Part shown: in pieces, positions 55,509 to 63,997 of the stretch
Layout of the letters: every line of letters begins with the position of its first letter
How positions within the stretch are numbered: the stretch's first letter is position 1
Assembly: GCA_003220225.1 (NCBI GenBank)
Contig: QHRU01000035.1
Coordinates: 186,001-250,000, forward strand
Length of the DNA stretch: 64,000 nucleotides
Direction: 5' to 3'
Origin: Candidatus Rokuibacteriota bacterium
GTDB lineage: Bacteria; Methylomirabilota; Methylomirabilia; Rokubacteriales; CSP1-6
The notes under the pieces: model-generated
Told to the model about the DNA's origin: nothing
Database searches by the model: none
What the model saw: the letters and a program-made list of their open reading frames with translations, nothing else
Program-made: the position numbers and the translations under genes

Positions 55509-55982
55509 ATGAGAACCCGACTCGGCCTCATGGTCGTGGTCCTGTTCGCCGCCGCCTGCACCACCGGCACGCCCCTGCCCCAGCCCCCACCGCCGGGCGC
55601 GGGCGCGACCATGAATGACATTCGCGGATCGTGGCGCGGGACGTGGGGCGGAGCGCCGGCCGCGCTCCTGATCACCGATCAGCAGGTCAGCGCGGGCTAC
55701 TCCGGGCTGTACGTCGGCAACTACCAGCTGCTCGGCCACGAGCGTCCCGGCGTGGCCGGCATCCTGACGTCGGAGATCAACACGGAGCAGACCTCGGTGC
55801 CCGCGCACGGCTGGTTCGGGGGCGTGGAAGGCCAGCTCACGCTGCGCATCGTGGCCGACTCGCCGAGCGGCCAGCAGCGGCTGACGCTGCGGCCCGACGG
55901 CCCGGATCGCCTCGTCGGGATGGGGGACTCGAGCTTTCGCTGGGGTCCGTCGGGACCGATCGAGCTGACACGCGAGCGGTAG
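55509..55982 (+). CDS. Lipoprotein of unknown function
   Basis: 157 residues. Lipobox LFAAAC near residue 17 after a short signal peptide, followed by a Pro-rich tether (GTPLPQPPPPGAGA). The domain is beta-rich (GSWRGTWGGAPAALLITDQQ, GWFGGVEGQLTLRIVA). Function unknown. Divergent from the receiver-like gene. Confidence 0.6.
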   Translation: MRTRLGLMVVVLFAAACTTGTPLPQPPPPGAGATMNDIRGSWRGTWGGAPAALLITDQQVSAGYSGLYVGNYQLLGHERPGVAGILTSEINTEQTSVPAHGWFGGVEGQLTLRIVADSPSGQQRLTLRPDGPDRLVGMGDSSFRWGPSGPIELTRER

Positions 55983-55994
55983 TGCGAGCGGGCG

Positions 55995-57404
55995 TCACGA
56001 GGTCCCCCCCTCGAGCGGCCGCGTCATGTCCGCCGGACGCACCCAGCGATCGAACTGCTCGGGGGTGACGTAGCCGAGCTTGAGCGCCGCCTCGCGCAGC
56101 GACAGGTGCTCGTGATGGGCGGTCAGCGCGATCCGCGCGGCCTTCTCGTAGCCGATGTGCGGCACCAGCGCCGTCACCAGCATGAGCGAGCGCTCGACGT
56201 GCTCGGCGATCACGCGCTCGTCGGGGGCGAGGCCGCGGGCGCAGCGCTCCTCGAACGAGCGGACCGCTTCGGCCAGCAGCTCGATCGACTCGATCACGTT
56301 GTGCAGGATGATCGGCTTGTAGACGTTCAGCTGGAAATTGCCCTGCGAGCCGGCGAAGGCCACCGCGTGATCGTTGCCGAAGACCTGCACGGCCACCATG
56401 GTCAGCGCCTCCGCCTGCGTGGGGTTGATCTTGCCCGGCATGATCGACGAGCCCGGCTCGTTCTCGGGGATCGTCAGCTCGCCGAGTCCCGCGCGCGGGC
56501 CCGAGGCATACCACCGCACGTCGTTGGCGATCTTCATGAGGGCGCCGGCCAGCGTGCGCAGAGCGCCGCTCGTCGCCACCATGGCGTCATGCGCGGCGAG
56601 CGCCGCGAACTTGTTGGGCGCCGGGACGAACGGCTGGCCGGTCTCGCGCGCGATCTCCGCCGCCGCGCGCGCGCCGAATTCCGGATGCGCGTTCAGCCCC
56701 GTGCCGACGGCGGTGCCGCCCAGCGCCAGCGCGTAAAGGCCCGGCAGCGTGGCACGCACGCCCGCCATCGTCTCGTCGAGCTGGGCCACCCAGCCGGAGA
56801 TCATCTGGCCGAGCGTCAGGGGCGTCGCGTCTTGAAGGTGTGTGCGCCCGATCATGACGATCCCGGCGTACGCGCGCGCCTTGCCGTCGAGCGTGTTGCG
56901 CAGCGCGCTGACGGCGGGCAGCAACGCCTCGATCAGCGCCTGCACGGTCGCCACGTGCATGACCGTGGGAAATACGTCGTTGGACGACTGGCTGCGGTTC
57001 ACGTCGTCGTTGGGATGGATCGGCTTCTTGCTGCCCAGCACGCCCCCCGCGAGCTGGATGGCGCGGTTGGCGATGACCTCGTTGGCGTTCATGTTCGACT
57101 GCGTGCCGGAGCCCGTCTGGAAGACGACGAGCGGGAACTCGTCGTCCCACCTGCCCCCGATGACCTCGTCGGCGGCACGCACGATGAGCTCGGCCTGCTC
57201 CGGCGGCAGCTGGCCGAGCGCGCGGTTGGCGAGCGCCGCGCACTTCTTGACGATGCCGAAGGCCCGGATGACCGGCCGGCCCCAGCGGAAGCGCCCGCGC
57301 CCGATCGGGAAGTTCTCCAGCGAGCGCTGGGTCTGGGCGCCCCAGAGATGGTCGGCGGGGACCTCGACCTCACCGAGCGCGTCTTCTTCGGTGCGGGTCT
57401 TCAT
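55995..57404 (-). CDS. fumC: Class II fumarate hydratase
   Basis: 469 residues. It interconverts fumarate and malate in the TCA cycle. Signatures: [20 protein letters not shown], the active-site His in [19 protein letters not shown], and [20 protein letters not shown]. Length equals E. coli FumC (467). Start at 57404 ([16 protein letters not shown]). Confidence 0.97.
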   Translation of the reverse strand: MKTRTEEDALGEVEVPADHLWGAQTQRSLENFPIGRGRFRWGRPVIRAFGIVKKCAALANRALGQLPPEQAELIVRAADEVIGGRWDDEFPLVVFQTGSGTQSNMNANEVIANRAIQLAGGVLGSKKPIHPNDDVNRSQSSNDVFPTVMHVATVQALIEALLPAVSALRNTLDGKARAYAGIVMIGRTHLQDATPLTLGQMISGWVAQLDETMAGVRATLPGLYALALGGTAVGTGLNAHPEFGARAAAEIARETGQPFVPAPNKFAALAAHDAMVATSGALRTLAGALMKIANDVRWYASGPRAGLGELTIPENEPGSSIMPGKINPTQAEALTMVAVQVFGNDHAVAFAGSQGNFQLNVYKPIILHNVIESIELLAEAVRSFEERCARGLAPDERVIAEHVERSLMLVTALVPHIGYEKAARIALTAHHEHLSLREAALKLGYVTPEQFDRWVRPADMTRPLEGGTS

Positions 57405-57427
57405 GATGGACAGAATACGCCCGGTGC

Positions 57428-58102
57428 TCAGGCCCCGGCGGCGGCCTCGGTGGCCAGCGCGTCGGCGCGCGCGTTGAAGTGGGCGAAGTCGTCGCGCCCC
57501 GCCCAGGAGGCGGCGTGGCCGCTCTGGCGGCGGAACCGCACCGCGAGGCGCCGCCGGCCGATCAGCGCGCGGCACGCCTCGACGATCTCGGCAACCAGCG
57601 GGTCCTTCGCGCGCCACCGGCCCTCCAGCCACGCGCCCACGCCCTCGTAGTCGTGCACGACGGTCACCGCGGTGCCCTCGGGGAAGAGCCGCAGCGCCAG
57701 GTGCAGCGCCGCGAGCTCGGCGAGCACGTTGCGCAGGCGGTTGAGCGCTGCCGTGATCGCGCGCGGCGTCGAGAGCGACGGCAGCCCGGCGCCCGCGAAG
57801 ACCTGGTGCACGGTGAGGCCCAGCGCCTCGACGATCTCGGGCTCGCCGTCCGCCGTGCGCTCCACCAGGACGACGCCGACGCCGCCGAGGTGGTTGCCGT
57901 CGACGAACGCGTAGAGCCCGGGCTCCAGCGCGGTCCCCTCGCCGCGCAGCATGGCCTCGGCCTGCTCGAGGCTGGCGACCGCCTGATAGCGCGCCCCGGA
58001 GACCCCCTTCACCGCCGCCGCGCAGGCCGGCCAGGAGTCGTAGATCCCTCGGATGCGCTCGGGCTCGGTGACGACGTAGACCTTGGAGCCGGCCTTAGCC
58101 AC
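57428..58102 (-). CDS. rnhA: RNase H1 with N-terminal hybrid-binding (viroplasmin-like) domain
   Basis: 224 residues from GTG 58102. Residues 6-52 match the caulimovirus viroplasmin/HBD fold ([32 protein letters not shown]). The RNase H domain follows: AFVDG (first catalytic Asp), [12 protein letters not shown] (Glu), [11 protein letters not shown] (Asp) and ARADALA (last Asp). It degrades RNA of RNA-DNA hybrids. The start overlaps the true end of the osmC gene by 8 bases. Confidence 0.85.
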   Translation of the reverse strand: MAKAGSKVYVVTEPERIRGIYDSWPACAAAVKGVSGARYQAVASLEQAEAMLRGEGTALEPGLYAFVDGNHLGGVGVVLVERTADGEPEIVEALGLTVHQVFAGAGLPSLSTPRAITAALNRLRNVLAELAALHLALRLFPEGTAVTVVHDYEGVGAWLEGRWRAKDPLVAEIVEACRALIGRRRLAVRFRRQSGHAASWAGRDDFAHFNARADALATEAAAGA

Positions 58103-58523
58103 GCCGCCCGGTGACCGCCTTGACCTGCACCTTCACGTCGGTCGCGCCCGCGACCGTACGGTAGAGCGGTCACCGCTGGCGATACGTCTCGACGAGCGAC
58201 TCCGCCTGCGTCTGGCTCACGCCGGCCAGCTCGAAGCTCATGCTCACGCGCGCGAACCGGTTGGGCTCGGCGGCCGTGCGCGTGCCCTCGATGGTGACGT
58301 CCATGCCGGCGAGCGGCACGTCCGTCTCCTTGGCGTGCATCTCGATCAGGGTCACGCCGCACGACGACACGGCGGCGAGAAACGCCTCGCTGTTGGTGAA
58401 CGCGTCCGCCTGCGGTCGCGACGACGAGTCGAACGCCACCGTCACCCCGCGCGCGGCGTTGCGCGCGCGCCCCAGCACGCCCGAGCTCGACGACCGGATC
58501 GTTTCCACCTTGTCCTGGCTCAT
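58095..58523 (-). CDS. osmC: OsmC/Ohr-family redox protein with in-frame UGA (probable selenocysteine)
   Basis: A 142-codon gene if UGA at 58172-58170 is read through; stopping there would give 117 residues and lose the conserved end. Peroxidatic Cys55 lies in AVSSCGVTLIE. The UGA is codon 118, in RQR-U-PLYRTVAG, exactly where family members have the second redox Cys (CP motif). The remaining 24 codons stay in frame to TAA. A SECIS-like hairpin begins 13 bases after UGA. The family reduces organic hydroperoxides. Selenocysteine OsmC proteins are known from environmental selenoprotein surveys. Confidence 0.8.
58139..58156 (-). promoter_or_regulatory. Bacterial SECIS-like hairpin in osmC
   Basis: On the - strand CGGTCGC pairs perfectly (7 bp) with GCGACCG around loop GGGC. 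The loop begins with G and starts 20 bases after the UGA, within the spacing expected for SelB recognition. Confidence 0.65.
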
Positions 58524-58565
58524 GGCGGCCTCCTTGTCGGCCGATGATACCTCGCGGGGGAGGAT

Positions 58566-59153
58566 TCAGCGGCGCGGCGGCCCCGCGCTGAATCCCTCGA
58601 ATTCCGTCACGCTGTCGGCCTTCGACCAGACGCCCACCCGGCCCGGCTCCGCGAACGTGTCGTCACGGACGGCGAACAGCCGGGCGCCGTCGAAGTGCAC
58701 CGTGAACTCCGGCCCCGCGAACTCCACGCGGAGGGTGTGCCAGGCGTCGCTCGTCACCGTCGTCTTGACGCCGTAGGCGCGCGCGGCGGCGCCGACGGGC
58801 TTGAGATCGGACCGACGGCCGCCCACCATCTTGTAGGCGACGACGTTGTCCTCCAGCGCGTTGGCGCGCGCGACGTAATAGTTGTTCGCGTCGCGCCAGC
58901 GCCACACGACGCCGCCCGCGCGATCCTCGCGGCCCTCGCGCGGGCGGAAGCGGGCCTCCACGAACCCGTCGCGCAGCGGCTCGCCGGCCACCGCCCACCC
59001 GAAGGCCGCGCCGCCGCGGTAGGCGAGGCTCGCGCCGTCCTGCGTCCAGCGCGCCGTGCCCTTGCCCGTTCCCCCGGTCGTCCACGTCAGGTCCGCGCCG
59101 ACGCCGTGTGTGAGCATGAGGAGGAGGCTCACGCCGATGACAGCCGCACGCAT
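58566..59153 (-). CDS. Secreted LamG/3-keto-disaccharide hydrolase-like beta-sandwich protein
   Basis: 195 residues, signal peptide RAAVIGVSLLLMLTHGVGA. The fold signature is FVEARFRPREGREDRAGGVV, NYYVARANALEDNVVAYKM, TSDAWHTLRVEFAGPEFTVHF and FAEPGRVGVWSKADS, typical of DUF1080-like concanavalin folds. A sugar or polymer ligand is likely but unknown. It overlaps the ChrB-like fusion gene by 25 bases. Confidence 0.75.
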   Translation of the reverse strand: MRAAVIGVSLLLMLTHGVGADLTWTTGGTGKGTARWTQDGASLAYRGGAAFGWAVAGEPLRDGFVEARFRPREGREDRAGGVVWRWRDANNYYVARANALEDNVVAYKMVGGRRSDLKPVGAAARAYGVKTTVTSDAWHTLRVEFAGPEFTVHFDGARLFAVRDDTFAEPGRVGVWSKADSVTEFEGFSAGPPRR

Positions 59154-59953
59154 AGGTCCTCCAGCCGCGCCACGATCGCGTCGCGCGCGGCGCCGTAGCC
59201 GTCGCTGATCGCGGGAACGTCCCAGCGCTCCACCTTCTGAGCGCCGCGGAGCCACGGCCCGAGGTCGCAGCCGAAGCTCACGATGTGGTCCGCGCTGGCG
59301 ACGTCGTGGAGCGTCACCGGCCGCGGCCGCGCGATGCTCGGGGCCAGGCCATCGGCGGCGAGCCCCTTGGCCGTCCCCGGCGTCAGCTCGGCCTCGGGCT
59401 CGGTGCCCACCGCCGTCGCGGTGACCGCGAGCCCGCGCCCGCCGGCGAGCCGGCGGAAGTGCGTCGCGGCGACGACGCTCTTGGCGGCGCCGTGCAGGCA
59501 CGCGAAGAGGACGCGCCGGCCGGCCGCCGCAGGCGCCGTCTCGCGGCAGTGGGCGTAGAGCGCGTCGTAGAGCGGAAACTGCAGGCGCATGTTGTCGTGA
59601 TCGTCCCGCGCGATCACGCGGAAGCCCGAGGCGGCCGCATAGAGGCCGGCGGACTCGGGCGTGAGACCGCGCGCGTCCGTGTCGGCGCCGCGGACGATCG
59701 GCGCCAGCGCGGCCAGCGCCGGGTCGTCCAGCTCGTAGCGCTCGACGAAAGCGTCGAACGAGCAGCGCGGGCCGTGGTGCCCGAGCTCGACGTTCGGGAC
59801 GTCGTACGCCACGGCGCTCTCGCGCTTGGCGACCGCCAGCACCTCGCGGTCGGGGACGAACAGGAACTCCGGCGCGGGATCGATGAACCGCGCGATCAGC
59901 CAGGGACAGGCGATGCGATCCACCCGCGCCTTTTCACGTGTCACCCATTTCAT
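59129..59953 (-). CDS. ChrB C-terminal-domain / LMW protein-tyrosine-phosphatase-like fusion
   Basis: 274 residues. Residues 1-140 match the ChrB/chromate resistance domain: VDRIACPWLIARFIDP, YDVPNVELGHHGPRCSFDAF and LYAHCRETAP. From about 145 an arsenate-reductase/LMW-PTP fold follows: VLFACLHGAAKSVVAATHF, TPGTAKGLAADGL, HDVASADHIVSFGCD and ERWDVPAIS. The nucleophile is Cys152, but the P-loop is CX5K-S (Lys158) instead of CX5R-S. Such a fusion may couple oxyanion sensing and reduction. First in a run of chromate-related genes. Confidence 0.75.
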   Translation of the reverse strand: MKWVTREKARVDRIACPWLIARFIDPAPEFLFVPDREVLAVAKRESAVAYDVPNVELGHHGPRCSFDAFVERYELDDPALAALAPIVRGADTDARGLTPESAGLYAAASGFRVIARDDHDNMRLQFPLYDALYAHCRETAPAAAGRRVLFACLHGAAKSVVAATHFRRLAGGRGLAVTATAVGTEPEAELTPGTAKGLAADGLAPSIARPRPVTLHDVASADHIVSFGCDLGPWLRGAQKVERWDVPAISDGYGAARDAIVARLEDLCVRLSSA

Positions 59954-59993
59954 GGTCAGCCTCCTCGAAGTCTCGGCGATGGTTCCGCCGGTT

Positions 59994-60917
59994 TCAGGCT
60001 CGATCGACGTAGACCGCCGCGCGATGCGAGGCGGGCAGGAATGCGTAGACCAGGTTCGCGGGCGCGTCGAACGCGAGTGTGTGCGCGCCCTTCTCGGTGG
60101 TCAGCGTCTGCAGCCGGCGCAGGGTGCGGGTGTCGAACACCTCGACGATCCCCGGGTCGCCGACGGCGACGTACAGGTGCTGCAGCGTGGGATTGAAGAA
60201 GACGACGTCGGGCACGCCCTGCAGGTCGGCGCCACGGAGCAGCTCGCCGCGGTCGGCGTGGACCTCGAGCAGCCGGCCGCCGTCGCAGGCGCAGAACAGC
60301 CGGCGCCCGTCGACGTCGAGATCCAGGCCGTGAGGCCCGGCGCTCGGGATCTCGACGCTGCGCCGCGCGGCCCCGGGATCGCGCGCCTCGAGCGCGACGA
60401 TCCGCGGCGGGTCCGCGATGTTGACGTGACAGACGTCGGCCACCGGGTCGTAGACGGCCCAGCGCGTCCGGCCGGGAACCGGCACGTCGGCGACCATGGC
60501 CATGGTCGCGACGTCCACCACGGACACGGTGAACGAGCCCGGCACCGCGGGGTCGCCGACGTTGGCCACGAAGAGCCGGTGCCGGCGCGCGTCGTAGGCG
60601 AGGCCGTTGGGGCGCACGCCGACCGCCGTCCGGGTGACGGCATGCGGCGCCGCGACGGCGACGACGCCGACGGTGTTCTCCCCGCGGTTCGACGTGAACA
60701 CCAGGTCGCGCTCGTCGCTCACGAGCGCTCCGGCCACCGCCGGCAGCCCCGTGATGCTCTCCACGAGGCGGCCCGCGGCGGCGTCGATCACGTCGACCGC
60801 GTCGTTGGCCGTGTGCGCCACGAAGACGCGCCGCGTGCGGCGATGCACGGCGGCGTGATCGAATCCGCCCGCGCCCGCGTGCGGCGGCAGATCGACGTAC
60901 CCGACGAGGTCGAGCAC
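59994..60917 (-). CDS. YVTN/beta-propeller protein
   Basis: 307 residues from GTG 60917. At least six repeats of the YVTN/NHL type, e.g. RRVFVAHTANDAVDVIDAAA, RDLVFTSNRGENTVGVVA, HRLFVANVGDP and LQHLYVAVGDPGIVEVFD. No signal peptide is evident. Function unknown; it lies between DUF1259 and the ChrB-like fusion and may bind a metal or protein partner. Confidence 0.8.
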   Translation of the reverse strand: MLDLVGYVDLPPHAGAGGFDHAAVHRRTRRVFVAHTANDAVDVIDAAAGRLVESITGLPAVAGALVSDERDLVFTSNRGENTVGVVAVAAPHAVTRTAVGVRPNGLAYDARRHRLFVANVGDPAVPGSFTVSVVDVATMAMVADVPVPGRTRWAVYDPVADVCHVNIADPPRIVALEARDPGAARRSVEIPSAGPHGLDLDVDGRRLFCACDGGRLLEVHADRGELLRGADLQGVPDVVFFNPTLQHLYVAVGDPGIVEVFDTRTLRRLQTLTTEKGAHTLAFDAPANLVYAFLPASHRAAVYVDRA

Positions 60918-60919
60918 GG

Positions 60920-61819
60920 CTATCTCGCGCTGTTGGTCTGGTCGAGCGCCGCCTTCAAGCCCCGCGCGAGCTTGACGGCGTCGTCGGTCGCCCAGAAGTG
61001 CATGTAGAAGAGCCGGGGGGAATCTTGAAGGCCGTGGTTGTGGAGCGCGGTCACGTCGATGTCGTGCTGCCGGAGCGTGCGCGCGACCGGGTTGACCTCC
61101 TTGTCGAGCAGCACGAAGTCCCCGGTGATGGCCGCCCTGCCCTCGCCCATCGGCTGGAAGTTCATCACCGTCGCGATGCCCATCGCGGGCAGGAGCGGGT
61201 GGCCCATCGCGGTGATCGCCTCCGCGCGCGCCGCCGTGACCTGGAACACGCCGGCGCCGATCTCCCGGCCCGGACGGCCGAGCGCCTGCTCGATCGGCTT
61301 CGTGTCGAGGACGGGGCCGCCCGCGGCGGCCGGCGGCGCGGGGCTGCCGAGCGGCGTGCCGCTGGCCGACAGCGCCTGGCGCAGCGACTTCGCGAGCTGC
61401 ACGGCGTCGCCATGGCCTTCGTAGTGCACGTACATCACGTGCGGCGACATCTCGTTGAGGTGGTTGTGCACCGCGGTCACGTCGAGCCCGCCGCTCAGCA
61501 GGCCGGACGTCACGGCCGGCACTTCCTGGTCGAGGAGCACGAGATCGCCCATGACCATGGCCTGATCACCGACCTGCTTGAAGGCGGCATACGAGCCGAG
61601 CGCGAAGCCGGCCTTGACCGCCACACCCTTCACCGTGACCGAGAGATCGGTGCGCGGCATCCCGACGCGGAAGACGTCGCCCGCCTGCAGCTGCCCGGTC
61701 TTGCCCAGCGCCTGTTCCACCGCCATCCAGTCTGGAGCGGCGGCCAGCGCCGGTCCGCCCGCGGCGGCCAGGACGAGGACACCGAGGAACACGCCGGCGA
61801 TCACGATTCGAGATGGCAT
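60920..61819 (-). CDS. DUF1259 exported protein, two repeats
   Basis: 299 residues with signal peptide (IVIAGVFLGVLVLAAAGGPA). Two copies of the LppY/LpqO (DUF1259) domain, around 28-145 and 165-290: FKQVGDQAMVMGDLVLLDQE / MGEGRAAITGDFVLLDKE, and VTAVHNHLNEMSPHVMYVHY / VTALHNHGLQDSPRLFYMHF. The repeated HNH and YxHxxG-type residues suggest a metal site. Stop lies 2 bases before the YVTN start. Confidence 0.85.
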   Translation of the reverse strand: MPSRIVIAGVFLGVLVLAAAGGPALAAAPDWMAVEQALGKTGQLQAGDVFRVGMPRTDLSVTVKGVAVKAGFALGSYAAFKQVGDQAMVMGDLVLLDQEVPAVTSGLLSGGLDVTAVHNHLNEMSPHVMYVHYEGHGDAVQLAKSLRQALSASGTPLGSPAPPAAAGGPVLDTKPIEQALGRPGREIGAGVFQVTAARAEAITAMGHPLLPAMGIATVMNFQPMGEGRAAITGDFVLLDKEVNPVARTLRQHDIDVTALHNHGLQDSPRLFYMHFWATDDAVKLARGLKAALDQTNSAR

Positions 61820-61859
61820 GATGACTCTCCTTCCGAGGGAGGCGACGCTGTCGTCTCCG

Positions 61860-62813
61860 TTACGATGTCCGCTTCAAGACCGCGTAGAGCCCGTCGAAGA
61901 TCGCCATGCCGCGCTCGAGCAGCTCGTGATCGTCGGACGTGCTCGCGGCCAGGCCGCGGATGGCCAGGTCGACGCCCATGGCCTCGCTGCGGCTGAACTT
62001 GCCGTCGTGCAGGTCGGCCTCGTGCACGACCTCCGCGATGACCCGCACGCGCCGGTCCTTGATGCCGAAGCGCTTGACGAGCGTCTCGAAGGTGCAATCC
62101 TCGCCGTGGTGTCCGAAATCGGCCCCGAGGACGTCGAACGGCACGCCCTTGCGCGCGGCGTCCGCGGCATCGGCGAAGCCGAACTTCGCGTCGGGGTCGC
62201 AGAAGCGCTTGATGAGCCACGCGGAGGCGATGCGGTCGATGTGCGGGCGCGGACGGGTGACCCACGTGCTTCCCGACGGCGGCAGCGACGCGCGGTGTCG
62301 TCCCCCCGCCGGGCGCGGCCGCGTCTCCGCCGCCCGCAGCCGTGCCGCCGTCGCCTCCCAGAGCTTGCGGGCCCGGTCGCCGGCCGGCGCTTCCAGGTGG
62401 TCGATGCCCTGCACGCGGTCGAGCTCACGCTTGAGTCCGTCCAGCGTGCTCCGGAGCTTGGCGGCGTGGCCGGCCACGTTGGCGCGGTGACGGTCGAGCT
62501 GAGCGAGGATCTCCCGGCAGCCGTGCACGACGGCCTGATACTCGACGGTGCGGGCCTTGTGGAACAGCGCGCGCACCTGCTCGTCGGCCATGTTCTCGAT
62601 GCGCTCCACGTGGACGAGCGTCGCCTCGCCGCGGATCGTCTCGATCTCCTGCACGAGCCACTGGAAGAGCTCCGTCGTCTCCGCGGTCTCCGGCAGGATC
62701 CACGCCGAGCCGCGCAGGCGGACGGCGCCCATGCGCTGGAGCTTGCGCCACACGCCGACGCGGTGCCGGGTCGGCGTGGGCGGGAGGGTCGCCAGCAGCA
62801 TCAGCCACCGCAT
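61860..62813 (-). CDS. chrB: Chromate resistance regulator ChrB
   Basis: 317 residues. N-terminal DNA-binding half: LMLLATLPPTPTRHRVGVWR, SAWILPE, LVHVERIENMADEQVRALFH. C-terminal half: THVTRPRPHIDRIASAWLIK-like stretch (THV replaced by TWV) and LGADFGHHGEDCTFETLVK. ChrB senses chromate and controls chrA. Its promoter shares an inverted-repeat region with divergent chrA, and the -10 box ends 6 bases before the ATG, so the mRNA may be leaderless. Confidence 0.9.
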   Translation of the reverse strand: MRWLMLLATLPPTPTRHRVGVWRKLQRMGAVRLRGSAWILPETAETTELFQWLVQEIETIRGEATLVHVERIENMADEQVRALFHKARTVEYQAVVHGCREILAQLDRHRANVAGHAAKLRSTLDGLKRELDRVQGIDHLEAPAGDRARKLWEATAARLRAAETRPRPAGGRHRASLPPSGSTWVTRPRPHIDRIASAWLIKRFCDPDAKFGFADAADAARKGVPFDVLGADFGHHGEDCTFETLVKRFGIKDRRVRVIAEVVHEADLHDGKFSRSEAMGVDLAIRGLAASTSDDHELLERGMAIFDGLYAVLKRTS

Positions 62814-62819
62814 GGTCGC

Positions 62820-62848
62820 AATGTAACGATTGCTACATTCTCTGTCAA
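62820..62848 (-). promoter_or_regulatory. chrB promoter
   Basis: On the - strand TTGACA (62848-62843), 17 bases, TACATT (62825-62820). Transcription would start within a few bases of the ATG at 62813. Confidence 0.7.
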
Positions 62849-62858
62849 GTGTTACATT
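62830..62858 (+). promoter_or_regulatory. chrA promoter
   Basis: TTGCTA (62830-62835), 17 bases, TACATT (62853-62858). The chrA ATG follows with a GGAGGGAAGCC ribosome-binding site. Confidence 0.6.
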
Positions 62859-62881
62859 GCCCACCAGCCCGGAGGGAAGCC

Positions 62882-63997
62882 ATGGACACCGACCACGCAC
62901 CGGCGCGCGTCCTGATTCGCCAGCTCGTCCTCTACTTCCTGCGCCTGGGCCTCCTCGGCTTCGGCGGGCCCGTCGCGCTCGTGGGGCAGATGGAGCGGGA
63001 GCTCGTCGCCGATCGGAAGTGGGTGACGCGCGACGAGATGCGGGAGGGCATCGCCGTCTGTCAGTCCCTGCCCGGCCCGCTGGCCATCCAGGTCGGCATC
63101 TGGCTCTCCTACATCCGCGGCGGATTCTGGGGCGCCTGGGCCGGAGGGTGGGCGTTCATCCTGCCGAACTTCGTCATCGTGGCGGCGCTGGCCGCCCTCT
63201 ACGTGCATTTCGGCGGGCTGTCGGCGGTGAGCCGCCTCACCAAGCTCGGGATGAAGGACGCCGTCGAGTGGGTGCTCGCGGCGGCGGCGTTCGTGATCAC
63301 CGTGGCCGTCCAGGCTGAGGTCGCCCTGGTCTTCGTCGCCTGCGGCATCGTCGGCCTCGCGTATTACGGCTCGCTCTTCCGCGCGCGCTCGACCGCGTCG
63401 ACGAGCGCCCTCCTGCTGGCCGTGCCGCTCGTCGTCACCGCGCCGCAGGTGAGCCTGGCGAAGCTGCTGACGTTCTTCCTCAAGGCCGGCTCGCTCACCT
63501 TCGGCAGCGGGCTCGTGATCGTGCCGTTCCTCGAGAAGGGGCTCGTGCAGCAGACGGGCTGGCTCAAGGAGCGCGAGTTCCTCGTCGCCGTTGCCATGGG
63601 CATGATCAGCCCGGGCCCGGTCGTGATCACCGCGACGTTCGTCGGCTACCTCGTCGCGGGGTTCTCGGGCGCCCTCGTCGCGACCCTCGGCATCTTCCTG
63701 CCCTCGTTCCTGCTCGTACTGATCGTCGCGCCCATCCTCGTGCGCTACCGCGCGAACGCGAACGTGCAGGGATTCGTGCGGGGCGCCTACGCGGCGGCCA
63801 TCGGCACGATCCTCGGCGCGTGCGTGCTGCTCGGGAAGATCGCGATCGGCGACTGGCTGACGGTGCTCGTCGCGCTGGCGAGCCTCGCCGTCCTGTTCCG
63901 GTGGAAGGTCAGCAATCCACTGCTGATCTTGGGCGCCGCCATCGTCGGCCTCGTCGCCTTCCCCCTGCTCCGGCCGGAGTGGGTGTTCGTGAAGTAG
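62882..63997 (+). CDS. chrA: Chromate transporter ChrA
   Basis: 371 residues from ATG 62882 after GGAGGGAAGCC (an earlier ATG at 62849 lies inside the operator). Two homologous halves: LRLGLLGFGGPVALVGQMER with CQSLPGPLAIQVGIWLSYIR, and FLKAGSLTFGSGLVIVPFLE with GMISPGPVVITATFVGYLVA. Ten or more TM segments. Pairing with chrB and shared operators indicates an inducible oxyanion efflux system. Distinct from the ChrA at 52-53 kb. Confidence 0.94.
   Translation: MDTDHAPARVLIRQLVLYFLRLGLLGFGGPVALVGQMERELVADRKWVTRDEMREGIAVCQSLPGPLAIQVGIWLSYIRGGFWGAWAGGWAFILPNFVIVAALAALYVHFGGLSAVSRLTKLGMKDAVEWVLAAAAFVITVAVQAEVALVFVACGIVGLAYYGSLFRARSTASTSALLLAVPLVVTAPQVSLAKLLTFFLKAGSLTFGSGLVIVPFLEKGLVQQTGWLKEREFLVAVAMGMISPGPVVITATFVGYLVAGFSGALVATLGIFLPSFLLVLIVAPILVRYRANANVQGFVRGAYAAAIGTILGACVLLGKIAIGDWLTVLVALASLAVLFRWKVSNPLLILGAAIVGLVAFPLLRPEWVFVK

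Larger units (their letters stand above)
62819..62859. promoter_or_regulatory. chrB/chrA operator region
   Basis: CAATGTAAC (62819-62827) and its exact inverse GTTACATTG (62851-62859) flank a third half-site GCTACATTC (62832-62840). They cover both -10 boxes, so one regulator could shut both promoters. ChrB is the obvious candidate. Confidence 0.7.

Noticed and set aside
58102-58172. Frameshift instead of UGA recoding in osmC
   Set aside because: The downstream codons are in the same frame as the upstream ones, so only the single TGA interrupts the gene.
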